Shown here: piece by piece, positions 52,796 through 63,246 of the stretch | How the letters are laid out: each line of letters begins with the position of its first letter | How positions within the stretch are numbered: the stretch's first letter is position 1 | Position numbers and translations under genes: made by a program | Assembly: GCA_030180135.1 (NCBI GenBank) | Contig: CM058238.1 | Span: 89,164,619-89,228,618, forward strand | Direction: 5' to 3' | Origin: Orychophragmus violaceus | Taxonomy: Eukaryota; Streptophyta; Magnoliopsida; Brassicales; Brassicaceae | DNA: 64,000 nucleotides | Notes under the pieces: model-generated | What the model saw: only the letters and a program-made list of their open reading frames with translations | Database searches by the model: none | Told to the model about the DNA's origin: nothing

Positions 52796-55237
52796 GCAAA
52801 AGTGAAGAGATCTTCACCTTACACTTGTCTCCTCTTCCTCTCCATCTTAAGCCACGACATCCTCACCAAAAACCATCCACAAACAATGAATTTGATCTCC
52901 CACCATCCATTTGTAAGCCTCCTCATGCAACCCTTGGATTTGTGACAACACATTTTGGTGATTCATGCACCTAAGAAGCTTCTATTTCTTGGGCTCCATT
53001 TTCGTGGCCCATGCTTTATTCTGAGCTTTATTTAGGTCCAATATTAGCTCAGGAACTAACCCAAAATAACCTAGTTCAATCCCAAGCCTTAGAGAATTTA
53101 TTTTGGAGTTTTAGTCATTAATCACTCATTAATGATCTAAAATTTATAACTTGATCTCGGCATCAAATCTTGCTTCATCCTTTTAACCGTGTCTGCTTCA
53201 TCGTATAATGGAGCTGTGGTCAAAATTTCATAATTTTTGGTGGAGTTTAGAAGGTCCTCTCGCTTGCCCGAACATTGCATCGGTTTCTTGGAAAAACCGG
53301 TTTTACGGTTAATAGTTTAGAATATCTCTGGATGATCCCATAAATCTCCAACTCTCCATAATCAGATTCTCCATGCTTTTTGATGAATTTAGCAGTTTGA
53401 ATCACTTCATTTGGACACCCGTAGCTCCGGTTATGAATTTCCGAAGATTCGTCGGTTTTGTCGGTTTCCATTTCCGACTCACCGAAAAACAGGCTTCTGC
53501 TCCAATTTCTCCAACTCTGGTCTTGTGAATATTCTTTATATTAAAATAGAAGAATATTCGGCCCGTCTCGGCTTCCGTCTCGAACTTTGGTAAAATTACC
53601 ATTTTACCCCGACATTGGTAAAATGACAATTTTACCTCTGTTGACTTTCTGCTGCTCGTTGACCGCATTTTGATACGGGGTATCACATTCTTCCCCACTT
53701 ACAGGAATTCGTCCCCGAATTCTCCGTCACTGTCAGACTTCAAATCGGTTCCGAACCCCGCAAGTTGCTTCATCGCTTCACTCCGACGCTTCTTTCTCGA
53801 ACACGGCTGCATATCACTGATTGCAACACGAATCCAATCTGAAATATCAATCTTGTACTCTGGTCCGCTCCACTCTCAACTCACTTTATCGGTCTCCATC
53901 TTCGAACTCACTCATGGTTAACTTCTCTACTCTGCTTCCTACTTCTGTCTTCCCCACTTTGTTTCGACCTCCACGTCATTCTGTTTGTGACTTTCTGTCT
54001 TCCTTTCCGAGACACTCTTCAAGAATCTGATCATCTGCTTCTGACTGACTGATAACTTTACTGATTTTTCTTTCCAAATCCTTCCGCTAACTCGTCATCC
54101 CAACCGCTTCGCTCTTTCCGCCGCTCTGTACTAACACATTCCCACTGACAACACTCATCACTGCCTCACGGTCCGGTCCACTCATCTCACAATGTCTTGA
54201 CACTTCATCTCACTTTCGGGTTCGGGTTCGGTCTCGGATTCACATCGCGTCGCCATTCCGACCTACAATCAACACAACAACTCACTGAACAATTAGTTTC
54301 ATCCCGCTCTATCCCCGATATCACTTCCCCATAGAAATATGGTTACTTAATCACGTACCCGACGGTTACCCGTGATTAAATAACAATACACTATAAGTAC
54401 GCTTCCTCGTGAATCGACAGATAAACACAACCGTCCTCAAGTCGGCTCAACTTGAAGTAAAATTAAAATAAAATAAACACCTTACCTTTTTAACAAAACC
54501 GAAGAAAACTACTAATCGCCAATCAAATTCCGAACTACCAACGATACAAGGGTCTCTAAGACCCAAAACGATCAATCCATCCAAAACCACGCACGCTAAC
54601 ACTACGCAACTACCACACAAACAATCAAGCAATCAATCAATCAATCAAGCAACAGGAAAAGGAAAACAAGCAATCACCACTCAATCACGCAATCTAATGA
54701 TCGGTCAGATGCGTCGTCGGTCTGGGTTCAGGTCATGAGGAACGGGCGTCAGTTCCGCTCATCATTTGATTTCACACAGTAATCTATTTGCTGTCAGAAC
54801 CATCTCATTCATGCAAATAGTTACTATGCTACTCAAAACGATCAACTGAACACTCTGTATCCACCACATACATAAACGATATATCGTACACAATAAGGTT
54901 TTCTGTACATGGTTATGATCAGAGTCTACTCATAAGACCGTCATCACATCCAAAAACCCATACGACGCCGCTATACTTCCGAAAAGTCAAAGACGACACG
55001 CAAAGTCGCCTATCCGCCGATCTATCTACAAGACAAAAATAGAGTTAGTGCCCCCAACTTACCTGGCCTAACTACAACTATCCTAACCTAACGCCTCCAG
55101 CAAGACCGAAATGCCCAACACCTCTGGCAAAACGGCTCGCTGAAGTATCCGCTGGCAGGTGCGCTGGGAGGGTATGGTGAGTGTTGTGGCTCGGCTATCA
55201 GGCAAAGATGAGCAACGTGACCTGCGCGGCCACACAA

Positions 55238-55840
55238 CTAACAGACTGGAGTGGACGCTGAGCGTGGTCCACGATAACACACGGGCGCCTGATGATCATA
55301 GCAACCACATCGCTGACAAGGAGAAGTCGGCTCTAACGGGGAATCGATGAAACAATCGGGTGTGTGATGACCCTCACCTCTATACAACTGGAAAGTCCTC
55401 ACTGGCTCGGGTCGGGATAACTGAACGACCGGCAACTGAATAATTGGTGGCTGACTGGCTCGAAATCTCGGCGACTGGGTCCCGCTCGGTAGTCCTCTAG
55501 TACTGGTGCTCGGTACGGCTCTTCATCGGTATACACGGTCATGATCCGGAAATCGGGCAAGTCGATACTCCGTGACCCTCGTGACCACATCACGGACAGT
55601 GGTCGGGTCCCGGTACTGAATGGTACGGCTCTCGAAGACATGGGTCCACTGGTCGAGAACACCAATACAAGTGAAGCTCCTGCACTCCACACGCACTGCA
55701 CGTCCTGTACTCCGGTATTGCTGGCGGCGAGACTGACTGATCCCTGCGGACTCATGACGCTCAAATGTAATGCTCCGCGCGCACACACACACACACGTTT
55801 CCACTCCACCCAGGACACACTGCTGCACGACTGCAATCAC
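55238..55840 (-). pseudogene. Relic gag-like frame with CCHC zinc knuckle in the LARD
   Basis: One frame on the element's sense strand runs about 200 codons with a single TGA at about 55520-55522. Its second half has CQRCGCYDHQAPVC (C-x2-C-x4-H-x4-C, 55277-55318). Just before it is a second copy of the pattern in which both first cysteines are replaced (FQLYRGEGHHTPDC). The first half (GVLDQWTHVFESRTIQYRD, VTRVTEYRLARFPDHDR) is not a domain I recognise. Position between primer-binding site and polypurine tract suits gag. It could instead be a captured host fragment. Confidence 0.5.
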
Positions 55841-56010
55841 AACTCAAAGATAAGTTAGTACGAATAATACAAAAATGCTACTCCCCATCCCAACCCCGGG
55901 TTTAACGGACGCGGCTCGGTTTCCTAATGGATGCTTGTGTGACACATTTGACTTGATAAAACACGGAAAACACTCAGAAATGAAATGTTTCGAAACCCAT
56001 GCAGAACCAT

Positions 56011-56022
56011 GCTCTGATACCA
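56011..56022 (-). other. LARD primer-binding site (initiator tRNA-Met)
   Basis: TGGTATCAGAGC on minus, six bases from the right LTR; this is the standard plant initiator-Met primer site. Confidence 0.9.
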
Positions 56023-56028
56023 CCTTTC

Positions 56029-59000
56029 TGTAACGCCCCTTTCCCATTCTCCGCTGACCGTCGAGCTGACCGGTCAACAATCAAACAAGAACATGACCGA
56101 TCAAACCCGAGCAAGTCGAACGGGAAAAGTTCGCCACAGGACGAAGCCAAAGATAGTTCGGTTTGAGACAAAGGCTCGCACCAATCTATCCTCGACTCCG
56201 CTATCCTCATATTCATAGCACAAGCGGTACCACTTGCACTACTTCAATGAGTTGTGTCGGTTCGGACTAAAACCTCATATCAGGGAAACAATTTCATTTC
56301 TGAATAATCAACATTGAGTACAACGTTTAATAGGATTTCACCAACAATCGTCAAGTAAAATATATAGAGAAATCAATACACAAAATGCTAATAACGCCGA
56401 ACCGAGAAAACACTCAAAACAATCACGAATCAAATCCCGTCACAAGCAACCCGAAACCACACCGAGCATCTCCCGCGTCCGCCGCTACCTAAACCTGAAA
56501 AATACAAAAAGAGTATAATGAGCGATCTAAGATCACCCAGTGAATCGGCTCCCCACTAACGGCTTCTAATCTATCTAGATTCTACAATCCCTTCCCCGAA
56601 ACCCCAAAATAACAATCAACAGAAATAAACGGCCGATCACGCACTACCACGTCGTGTCAACCCACACACAATCAAGCACTAGCCAAAACAAGAGAATTAA
56701 GGGAATTGAAGGCACTACGGCACATGTCCTCGATTGGACTCGATCTATCTATCGCGCAACGAAAGAAATAACAAAACAACAATGGGCCCTACGATCTCGG
56801 TAACTTCCACGGGTCTACATCGTCGCCTATATAGCAACTAACCCTGGACTCCTATACGTGCTCACAAGGACCCACACATAGGACACCGTTCTCTGTCCAT
56901 CGATACGCGGTGACTCTGACTACCCCTAGATAGCCCGAGTTTCCATGCAGTCCGGCCCTAGGACATGACCCCGTATTCTCCGGACCGCACACCTACCGGC
57001 GTCACCCGATAGGTTAACACCATAACCAGAACCACCATGGCCCGGTTAGGTCAAACCCGAGGATCCAATCGGGTCGGAAGTACCGGAACGTAACAAAATA
57101 ACCTAGGCTTGCGGAATCTAACGCACCCTAGAGTCCTAGTGCAGAAATGTAAACACGCAGACTCGCTGGGACTCTAGCACAGATCACGCAATCAATATCA
57201 ATAATAAATCCACAACCATTCCGCAAGCCTCTACACTACCACTGCTCTGACTAGGTAAGATACCTAGTCAGCACCACTAACTTACCCGGTCCCGTGACCG
57301 GAGTAAGTGTCCGCAATAACTGCTCGGCCCAACACCGAGCAGTCTAACAAGCCTGCACACAAAGCTCACAACAACAACAATACAATCACGCAATCACAAT
57401 CAATCACACAATCACAATCAATCACACAATCACACACAAACAGGCTTATTAGGGTTTCTAAATCTTTTAATCCATTTCACGCCCGCTACCTTGGGTTAAC
57501 CGCTTGTTAACCCGTAGACGGTTCACCAATCATAACACTTCTCATTTCTTAACCAAACCTAGTCATCATTTATTAATTCCCCGATCTGTCGGTTTAGAGT
57601 TAGTAAACTTACTAACTCCCCGACATCTCATTATTAACTTAATTTGATTTATTACCCAATCCCGCTATTAAACCTAAACCCCAATCCCGTTACAATATTC
57701 TATATATTCGTTTAGGTTTAACCATATTTTAATGTCGTCTCAATTCTCGTATATAGATTCATTAATTATCGTTCTTATACCATATATATGCATATACGAT
57801 CCCTAAACAACGGTCTATATGAATGCATTACCCAATCATTACTAACAACCTAGGGGCACACAACCAATTTACCTTTTAATTCTTTAAACCCTAACGTGCT
57901 TATCCGATCCTAACCGGTTTAACATTAAACGCCCAATTAATTAATTACTAATTAGGTTAAGTAACGGGTATGCAATCCTAGCACTACGGTTTATCAATTT
58001 ATGGTCTATATGAATCTATGAGTTTGTGAGCCGACTCACAGTGAGATAGGTACGGTAATGGCGGCTCGATGCAGATGTAAATCCCGAGAGACCCGACTCG
58101 AACCCCGAACTTCTCCCGAACCTCTCCGAATGCACGAACTCGAACCCCGAAGCTTCCCGAACGTCCTGACCGTTGACTGAACAATTCAAACCACGCGTTC
58201 GGACCATCTTCTCTCTCCTTTACGCCTCCTTCTCTCCTCCTTCTCTCTCTCTTCTTTTCATCTTCACGTCTCTCTCTCTCTACTTTCTCTCTCTTCTTTC
58301 TCTCTCCTCCGGTCTTCTCTCCTTCTCCTCATCTCACGCTTCTCTCTCCTCTTCTTCATGCTTCTTCTCTCTCTCTCTCCCCTTCTTCACGCTCTTCTTC
58401 TCTTCCTCCTTCTTCACGCCACTTCTCTCCTCCTCTCTCTCTTCCTCTTCTTCTTCTCTCCCTCCTCTTCACGCTTCCTCTCTCCTCTCCTCTTCACGCC
58501 TCTCTTCCTCTCCTCTTCACGCTTCTTCTTCCCTCTTCCTCTTCTTCTTCCACGCCTCCTCTCTCTCCCCTCTTCTTCTTCTCTTCCGGCACCTTCTTCC
58601 TCCTCCTCCTTCTTCTTCTTCTCTCCTTTGCCGGCTTCTTCTTTCTTCTTCTCTCCTTCTCCACGCCTTCTCTCTCCTTCTTCTTCTTCTCCTCCTTCGC
58701 CGGCTTCTTCTTTCTTCTTCTCTCCTCCTCCATGCCTTCTCTCTCTCCCTTCTTCTTCTCCTCCTCCTTCTTCTTCTTCTCCCCCTCCTTCTTCTTCTTC
58801 TTCTTCTTCTTCTTCTTCCCCTCTCCCTCTCTTCTTTCTCTCTTCTTTCTTACCACTCTTGTTGAGTTGGTGTTTTAGTGTGAGGAGAAGTGAGGGGTGG
58901 GGGTCTCTTTTTATAGCAAAAGTGAAGAGATCTTCACCTTACACTTGTCTCCTCTTCCTCTCCATCTTAAGCCACGACATCCTCACCAAAAACCATCCAC

Positions 59001-59807
59001 AAACAATGAATTTGATCTCCCACCATCCATTTGTAAGCCTCCTCATGCAACCCTTGGATTTGTGACAACACATTTTGGTGATTCATGCACCTAAGAAGCT
59101 TCTATTTCTTGGGCTCCATTTTCGTGGCCCATGCTTTATTCTGAGCTTTATTTAGGTCCAATATTAGCTCAGGAACTAACCCAAAATAACCTAGTTCAAG
59201 CCCAAGCCTTAGAGAATTTATTTTGGAGTTTTAGTCATTAATCACTCATTAATGATCTAAAATTTATAACTTGATCTCGGCATCAAATCTTGCTTCATCC
59301 TTTTAACCGTGTCTTCTTCATCGTATAATGGAGCTGTGGTCAAAATTTCATAATTTTTGGTGGAGTTTAGAAGGTCCTCTCGCTTGCCCGAACATTGCAT
59401 CGGTTTCTTGGAAAAACCGGTTTTACGGTTAATAGTTTAGAATATCTCTGGATGATCCCATAAATCTTCAACCCTCCATAATCAGATTCTCCATGCTTTT
59501 TGATGAATTTATCAGTTTGAATCACTTCATTTGGACACCCGTAGCTCCGGTTATGAATTTCCGAAGATTCGTCGGTTTTGTCGGTTTCCATTTCCGACTC
59601 ACCGAAAAACAGGCTTCTGCTCCGATTTCTCCAACTCTGGTCTTGTGAATATTCTTTATATTAAAATAGAAGAATATTCGGCCCGTCTCGGCTTCCGTCT
59701 CGAACTTTGGTAAAATTACCATTTTACCCCGACATTGGTAAAATGACAATTTTACCTCTGTTGACTTTCTGCTGCTCGTTGACCGCATTTTGATACGGGG
59801 TATCACA
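56029..59807 (-). repeat. 5' LTR of the LARD
   Basis: Mate of 49911-53687. TATA box 58907-58915 (minus), polypyrimidine tract 58204-58856. Flanked outside by TTCAC (59808-59812). Confidence 0.95.
58204..58856. repeat. 650-bp polypyrimidine tract, right LTR
   Basis: Counterpart of 52086-52735 with small (CTT)n length changes. The length is kept within a few bases between the LTRs. Confidence 0.93.
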
Positions 59808-59812
59808 TTCAC

Positions 59813-59972
59813 CTCGATCGACCCACGAAAACCGCTTCCCGAAGCCATCAACGCTCAATTTCAGTCGGGAGAAATCTGCATAATAGCTATCTCAAGCCCC
59901 TGGATGCCTCCCATATGCCCTTATTGTAAGGAGATCAGACACAACTTAAAGAGATGTAAAACTGCCCCAGTA
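59813..59972 (+). pseudogene. LINE ORF1, zinc-knuckle part
   Basis: Continues the LINE frame after the LARD (VFT then SIDPRKPLPEAI). It holds WMPPICPYCKEIRHNLKRC, with a C-x2-C-x4-H-x4-C knuckle typical of DUF4283 LINEs. The frame then enters a foreign integrase fragment at about 59973. Confidence 0.8.
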
Positions 59973-60037
59973 AAATTTTTACCAACCGTGAACCGGACTC
60001 TCTCAACCCTCTTAAGGGCCACGGTTGGTAAAAATTT
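59973..60037. repeat. 18-bp inverted repeat at the LINE/Gypsy junction
   Basis: AAATTTTTACCAACCGTG (59973-59990) is the exact complement of CACGGTTGGTAAAAATTT (60020-60037). The right arm is normal integrase coding sequence (TVGKN), so the left arm looks like a fold-back copy made at the break. Confidence 0.85.
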
Positions 60038-61350
60038 ATCACATTGGTTGGATTGCATTCCTTTTGTTGAGTTTGCTTATAATGGTGTCAAACACTCTGC
60101 TACTAAGATGTCTCCTTTTGAGGTTGTTTATGGGTTTAAGCCAGATACACCACTTGATCTGAAGCCACTGCCAGCATTGGAGTTCATCAATCTTGATGGA
60201 GAGCGCAAGGCTGAGTCCGTCGCCAAGCTACACCAGGCGGTTAAGGAGAACATCGAGAAGAGGACGGAGCAGTACAAGAAGCAAGCCGACAAACACAGGA
60301 AGGAGGTTGACATTAGGCCAGGCGACTGGGTTTGGGTTCACATGCGACCCGAACGGTTCAGGAACAAGAGGAAGTCCAAGCTTGCTCAGCGAGGAGATGG
60401 ACCATTCATGGTCCTAAAGAAGATCAACGACAACGCCTACCAATTGGAACTCCCATGTGAGATGAGCATATCGTCGAGTTTTAATGTTGCTGATTTGTCT
60501 CCTTATTGTGCAGGTGATACTGTTCTGAGGCCAGAACCTCTTCAAGAGGGAGGGAATGATGAGGACATCAGCTTAGCCGACACTGAGTTGGAAGAACAAG
60601 ACAGACCAGGCTCTACCAAGAAGCTGACCGACCTGTTTCCGACCATGCGAGATGTACCAAGGACGCGTTCGGGACAGCGACAGATACATGCCGAATTCAA
60701 CAATGCGATGGAGCAGCTGATCTCGAGGACAAGCCTAGAAGACATCACGACCCAGCTAGGCCATCTCGACCAAGGACAACCTGTCCTTAACCAGCTGGCC
60801 CGGAGGATGATCCATACCGAAGCTGACGGCCCATTTGAGCAGACCACGCCCTGGCCCATACTCCGGATGCACGGACCGACCATGATCTTCTGCATCGAGC
60901 CCGATGATTCTTTGACCGGTCTGCCTCTGGGATAAAGATCATACTCTTTTTCCCTTGTGAAGTTTTGTCCCAAATGGGTTTTCTTCACAAGGTTTTTAAC
61001 GAGGTGATCCGAGGCCCATTCCTTAGAGAGACAGACCGGCCTCTTATCTAGTTTCGACCAAGACTTTCCTTTTCCGTTTTTAAGTCTTATTTCTCTTATT
61101 TTCTTTGTCATTTTCGATGGCCCATTTTTCCTTTGGCCCATTTGTTTTCAGTTGTATTACTTAAACACTCTTTTGGTTTTATGAAACATTAAGTAAGTTT
61201 TAAGTCAAGAAAACCCCTAAAGGTTGTGTTCTCTCTTCTCTACTGCGCGGCTGCCCCTTTAGAGATCGAGACTTCTTTGCTTATTGCTTGCTGGTTCGAT
61301 TATTCTAAGCATACCACAAGATCAGTAACGCGAAATCACCATCAATCATC
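59991..61350 (+). mobile_element. 5'-truncated chromovirus-type Gypsy fragment (integrase end and probable 3' LTR)
   Basis: The frame 59991-60932 begins in the integrase core (NRTLSTLLRATVGKN, HSATKMSPFEVVYGF) and has the C-terminal RPGDWVWVHMRPERF and FNVADLSPY blocks of plant Gypsy integrases. After LRPEPLQEGGNDEDI it continues about 120 codons to TAA at 60933-60935. AAGAGGGAGGGAA (60544-60556) followed by TGATGAGGACATCA would be the polypurine tract and 3' LTR start, so the frame runs into the LTR, as known for CRM-like elements. The LTR end is unclear; ATCAATCA near 61347 is a candidate. The upstream nine-tenths of the element is missing. Confidence 0.7.
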
Positions 61351-61544
61351 CACTGACCAAGCTGAGAGTGCCTTCGGCCAGCAGCTTCGTCCCATCTCAT
61401 TCCCATCTCATATCAAACCGCATGCACCAATTGGAACTCTTCGCCAGGATACTACTTTACAGAAACTCCACCCAGGGATCCCCGAGACAAGAGAAACAAA
61501 TAAAAGCAAGCAAGCCAGAAAACAATCTGAGATCTGGATCGAAA

Positions 61545-61715
61545 AAAGGACAAGCATGTGGACACGGAGACTTCATCTATTGAGGCTGACTCTTCAGATG
61601 TTTCATCGGATGACTCCATTGATGAGGTTCTGTCCAAAAGCAAAAAAGTGTGCTTCAAAAAAGTTCTTGCTAAGCAGAACAAAAACTCTCGGAGCAAGGG
61701 CTCCCCCCAGCAATA
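61545..61715 (+). pseudogene. LINE ORF1 C-terminal tail
   Basis: Frame DLDRKKDKHVDTETSSIEA...SDDSIDEVL ends KNSRSKGSPQQ and a TAA at 61713-61715, eight bases before the ORF2 ATG at 61723. An acidic then basic tail directly before ORF2 is typical of plant L1-type LINEs. The stretch 61350-61545 between it and the Gypsy fragment may also be ORF1, but I could not fix its frame. Confidence 0.6.
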
Positions 61716-61722
61716 ATCTTTT

Positions 61723-62553
61723 ATGTATACAGAAAATTTTTGTTGGAATGTTAGAGGTTTTAACATTACTAGTCATCGTAGAGGCTTTAGGAATTGGTTC
61801 AAGGCCAATAGGCCAATTTTTGGTGGTCTCATTGAGACTCATGTACAACGACATAAGCAACAAAAGCTTCTGCATAATACTCTCCCCGGTTGGCTTTTTG
61901 AGAGTAACTATGAGTACTCGGACTTGGGAAGAATCTGGATTGTTTGGCACCCTAGTGTCGTTGTGACGATCAACTCTAAATCCCTGCAAATGGTCACTTC
62001 TGAAGTGCGTCTTCCTGGACAGAGTACTCCTTTCGTGGTCTCCATCATCTACGCAAAAAATGTTGAGGAAACAAGGAAGATTTTATGGGAAGAGCTAGTT
62101 CTTACTTCTCAGGATACAAGAATTAAAAACAAGCCTTGGACTGTTTTGGGGGACTTCAACCAAACACTTAGGCCGGACGAGCATTCTTCTCCTCCCTCGT
62201 TAAACATGGACAATGCTACGAGGCTCTTCAGCGATTTTCTTTTGTGTTCTAGATTGAGTGATCTTACCTTCTGTGGCTGCAGCTTTACTTGGTGGAACAA
62301 AAGAGGTTCATCTCCGGTGGCAAAGAAATTAGATAGATGCCTTGTGAACGACCTCTGGGCAAACGCTTTTGGTTCCTCCTATGCTCTCTTTGGCGAGCCA
62401 GACTTCTCGGATCACAGCAGCTGCAGGCTCATCCTAAGCAGTGATCACATCACAAAAAGGAGTTTTCGGTTTAATATTTTTTTACTTAAGAGTGATGATT
62501 TTCTTACTATTGTGGCTGAATCATGGTTCTCAACTACTGTAAATGGTTCTTAC
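61723..62553 (+). pseudogene. LINE ORF2, endonuclease part
   Basis: The frame has the exonuclease-endonuclease-phosphatase (EEP) motifs in order: FCWNVRGFN, GLIETHV, VVSIIYA, WTVLGDFNQ, FTWWNKRG and DFSDHSSC. EEP nicks target DNA so LINE RNA can be reverse transcribed. The frame is open until the solo LTR cuts it at GSY (62551-62553) and resumes in phase at 63247. All catalytic residues I can see (N, E, D, N, D, H) are present in this part. Confidence 0.88.
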
Positions 62554-63241
62554 TGTTGGGATTATGTCCTGAAATCACATTGTACTTACTATAAAGATAG
62601 TTGTATTGTCGAGATCGGACAATTCATGTGATACTGGGTAGTCATAATGTTTTGCTAGAAACCGCTTATGACAAATGAGTTGTAACTCATTTCTAGTATC
62701 GTGTGAACCTAAAGGGTCACACACCTAAGCAAGTTGGATACGCTTCCGTAGGGATTGATCATTGGCATATGGTCCAATCAATGTGTATTGGATACACATT
62801 GAATTCGTGTTTTAAGAGGTGTGTCGATCGATGTCATTGGTGCGTCGATCGATACAAGAGGTGTGTCGATCGTTGCTATTGGGTGCAACGATCGACACAA
62901 GGTCGATACCGTAACTGATGTTACGGTTTGTAAACCGTGGACCTATTTATAGGGGCCAGGTTACACGACCTAAAAAAGAGCCGTCGCAGACAGTTTTTAT
63001 TGACAGAAAAACAGACCCTCTTCCTTGAGAAACACGTAGAGAATCCCAGGAGATCCGATCACCGGTACTAGCATCCCGGCGGATTCCAGATTGTGTGCGT
63101 GTGGACTACGATAGAGGCGCAGCGATTGAGGCGCTCTAGATCTCGTTTACCTGCTCCAATTTCCGCTGCCAATCTCCAGGTAATCACGAGGTCAGTTCTT
63201 AAATTCAATCACCTAGATCCTGGATCCAAGGGATTCCAACA
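62554..63241 (+). repeat. Solo LTR (688 bp) inserted in LINE ORF2
   Basis: TGTTGGGATTATG...GGATTCCAACA is flanked by the 5-bp duplication CTTAC (62549-62553 and 63242-63246) with no internal region, the product of LTR-LTR recombination. Same family as 288-968. Contains four CGATCG palindromes. TTATAGGGG-like text (62946-62955) may be near the former promoter. Confidence 0.93.
62821..62898. repeat. Four CGATCG palindromes in the solo LTR
   Basis: Sites at 62821, 62842, 62863 and 62885 (14 bp each); centre distances 21, 21 and 22 bp, the most regular array in the window. Confidence 0.9.
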
Positions 63242-63246
63242 CTTAC

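Larger units (their letters stand above)
49911..53687 (-). repeat. 3' LTR of the LARD
   Basis: TGTAACGCCC...GGGGTATCACA on plus. Contains a polypyrimidine tract at 52086-52735, a TATA box at 52787-52795 (minus) and (CAATCACA)n at about 51265-51320. Confidence 0.95.
53688..56028 (-). other. LARD interior, mostly non-coding
   Basis: Bounded by the polypurine tract (53688-53700) and primer-binding site (56011-56022). No pol domains. A decayed frame with zinc knuckles is listed at 55238-55840. The rest (53701-55080) shows no conserved motif; CAATCAATCAAT simple repeats lie near 54628-54680. Confidence 0.8.
49911..59807 (-). mobile_element. LARD-like LTR element with 3.78 kb LTRs
   Basis: Near-identical LTRs at 49911-53687 (3777 bp) and 56029-59807 (3779 bp) are flanked by the duplication TTCAC (49906-49910 and 59808-59812). 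Orientation is minus: the primer-binding site TGGTATCAGAGC is at 56011-56022 next to the right LTR, and the polypurine tract AAGTGGGGAAGAA at 53688-53700 is next to the left LTR. The interior is only 2341 bp, with no RT, integrase or protease frame, only a relic CCHC-containing frame. LTR differences number about 20 by eye, roughly 0.5%, so the insertion is recent. Large LTRs plus a non-coding core fit the LARD class, mobilised by an unidentified partner. Confidence 0.93.

Noticed and set aside
52055..52974. Long open frames rich in Leu/Ser (plus) or Lys/Glu (minus), repeated at 58173-59065
   Set aside because: They arise from the CT-rich simple-sequence tract in the LARD LTRs; such tracts lack stops in several frames.
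60544..61350. A fully defined 3' LTR for the chromovirus fragment
   Set aside because: A polypurine-like tract and TGATG start are visible, but there is no second LTR or TSD to fix the end, so only a tentative extent is given.
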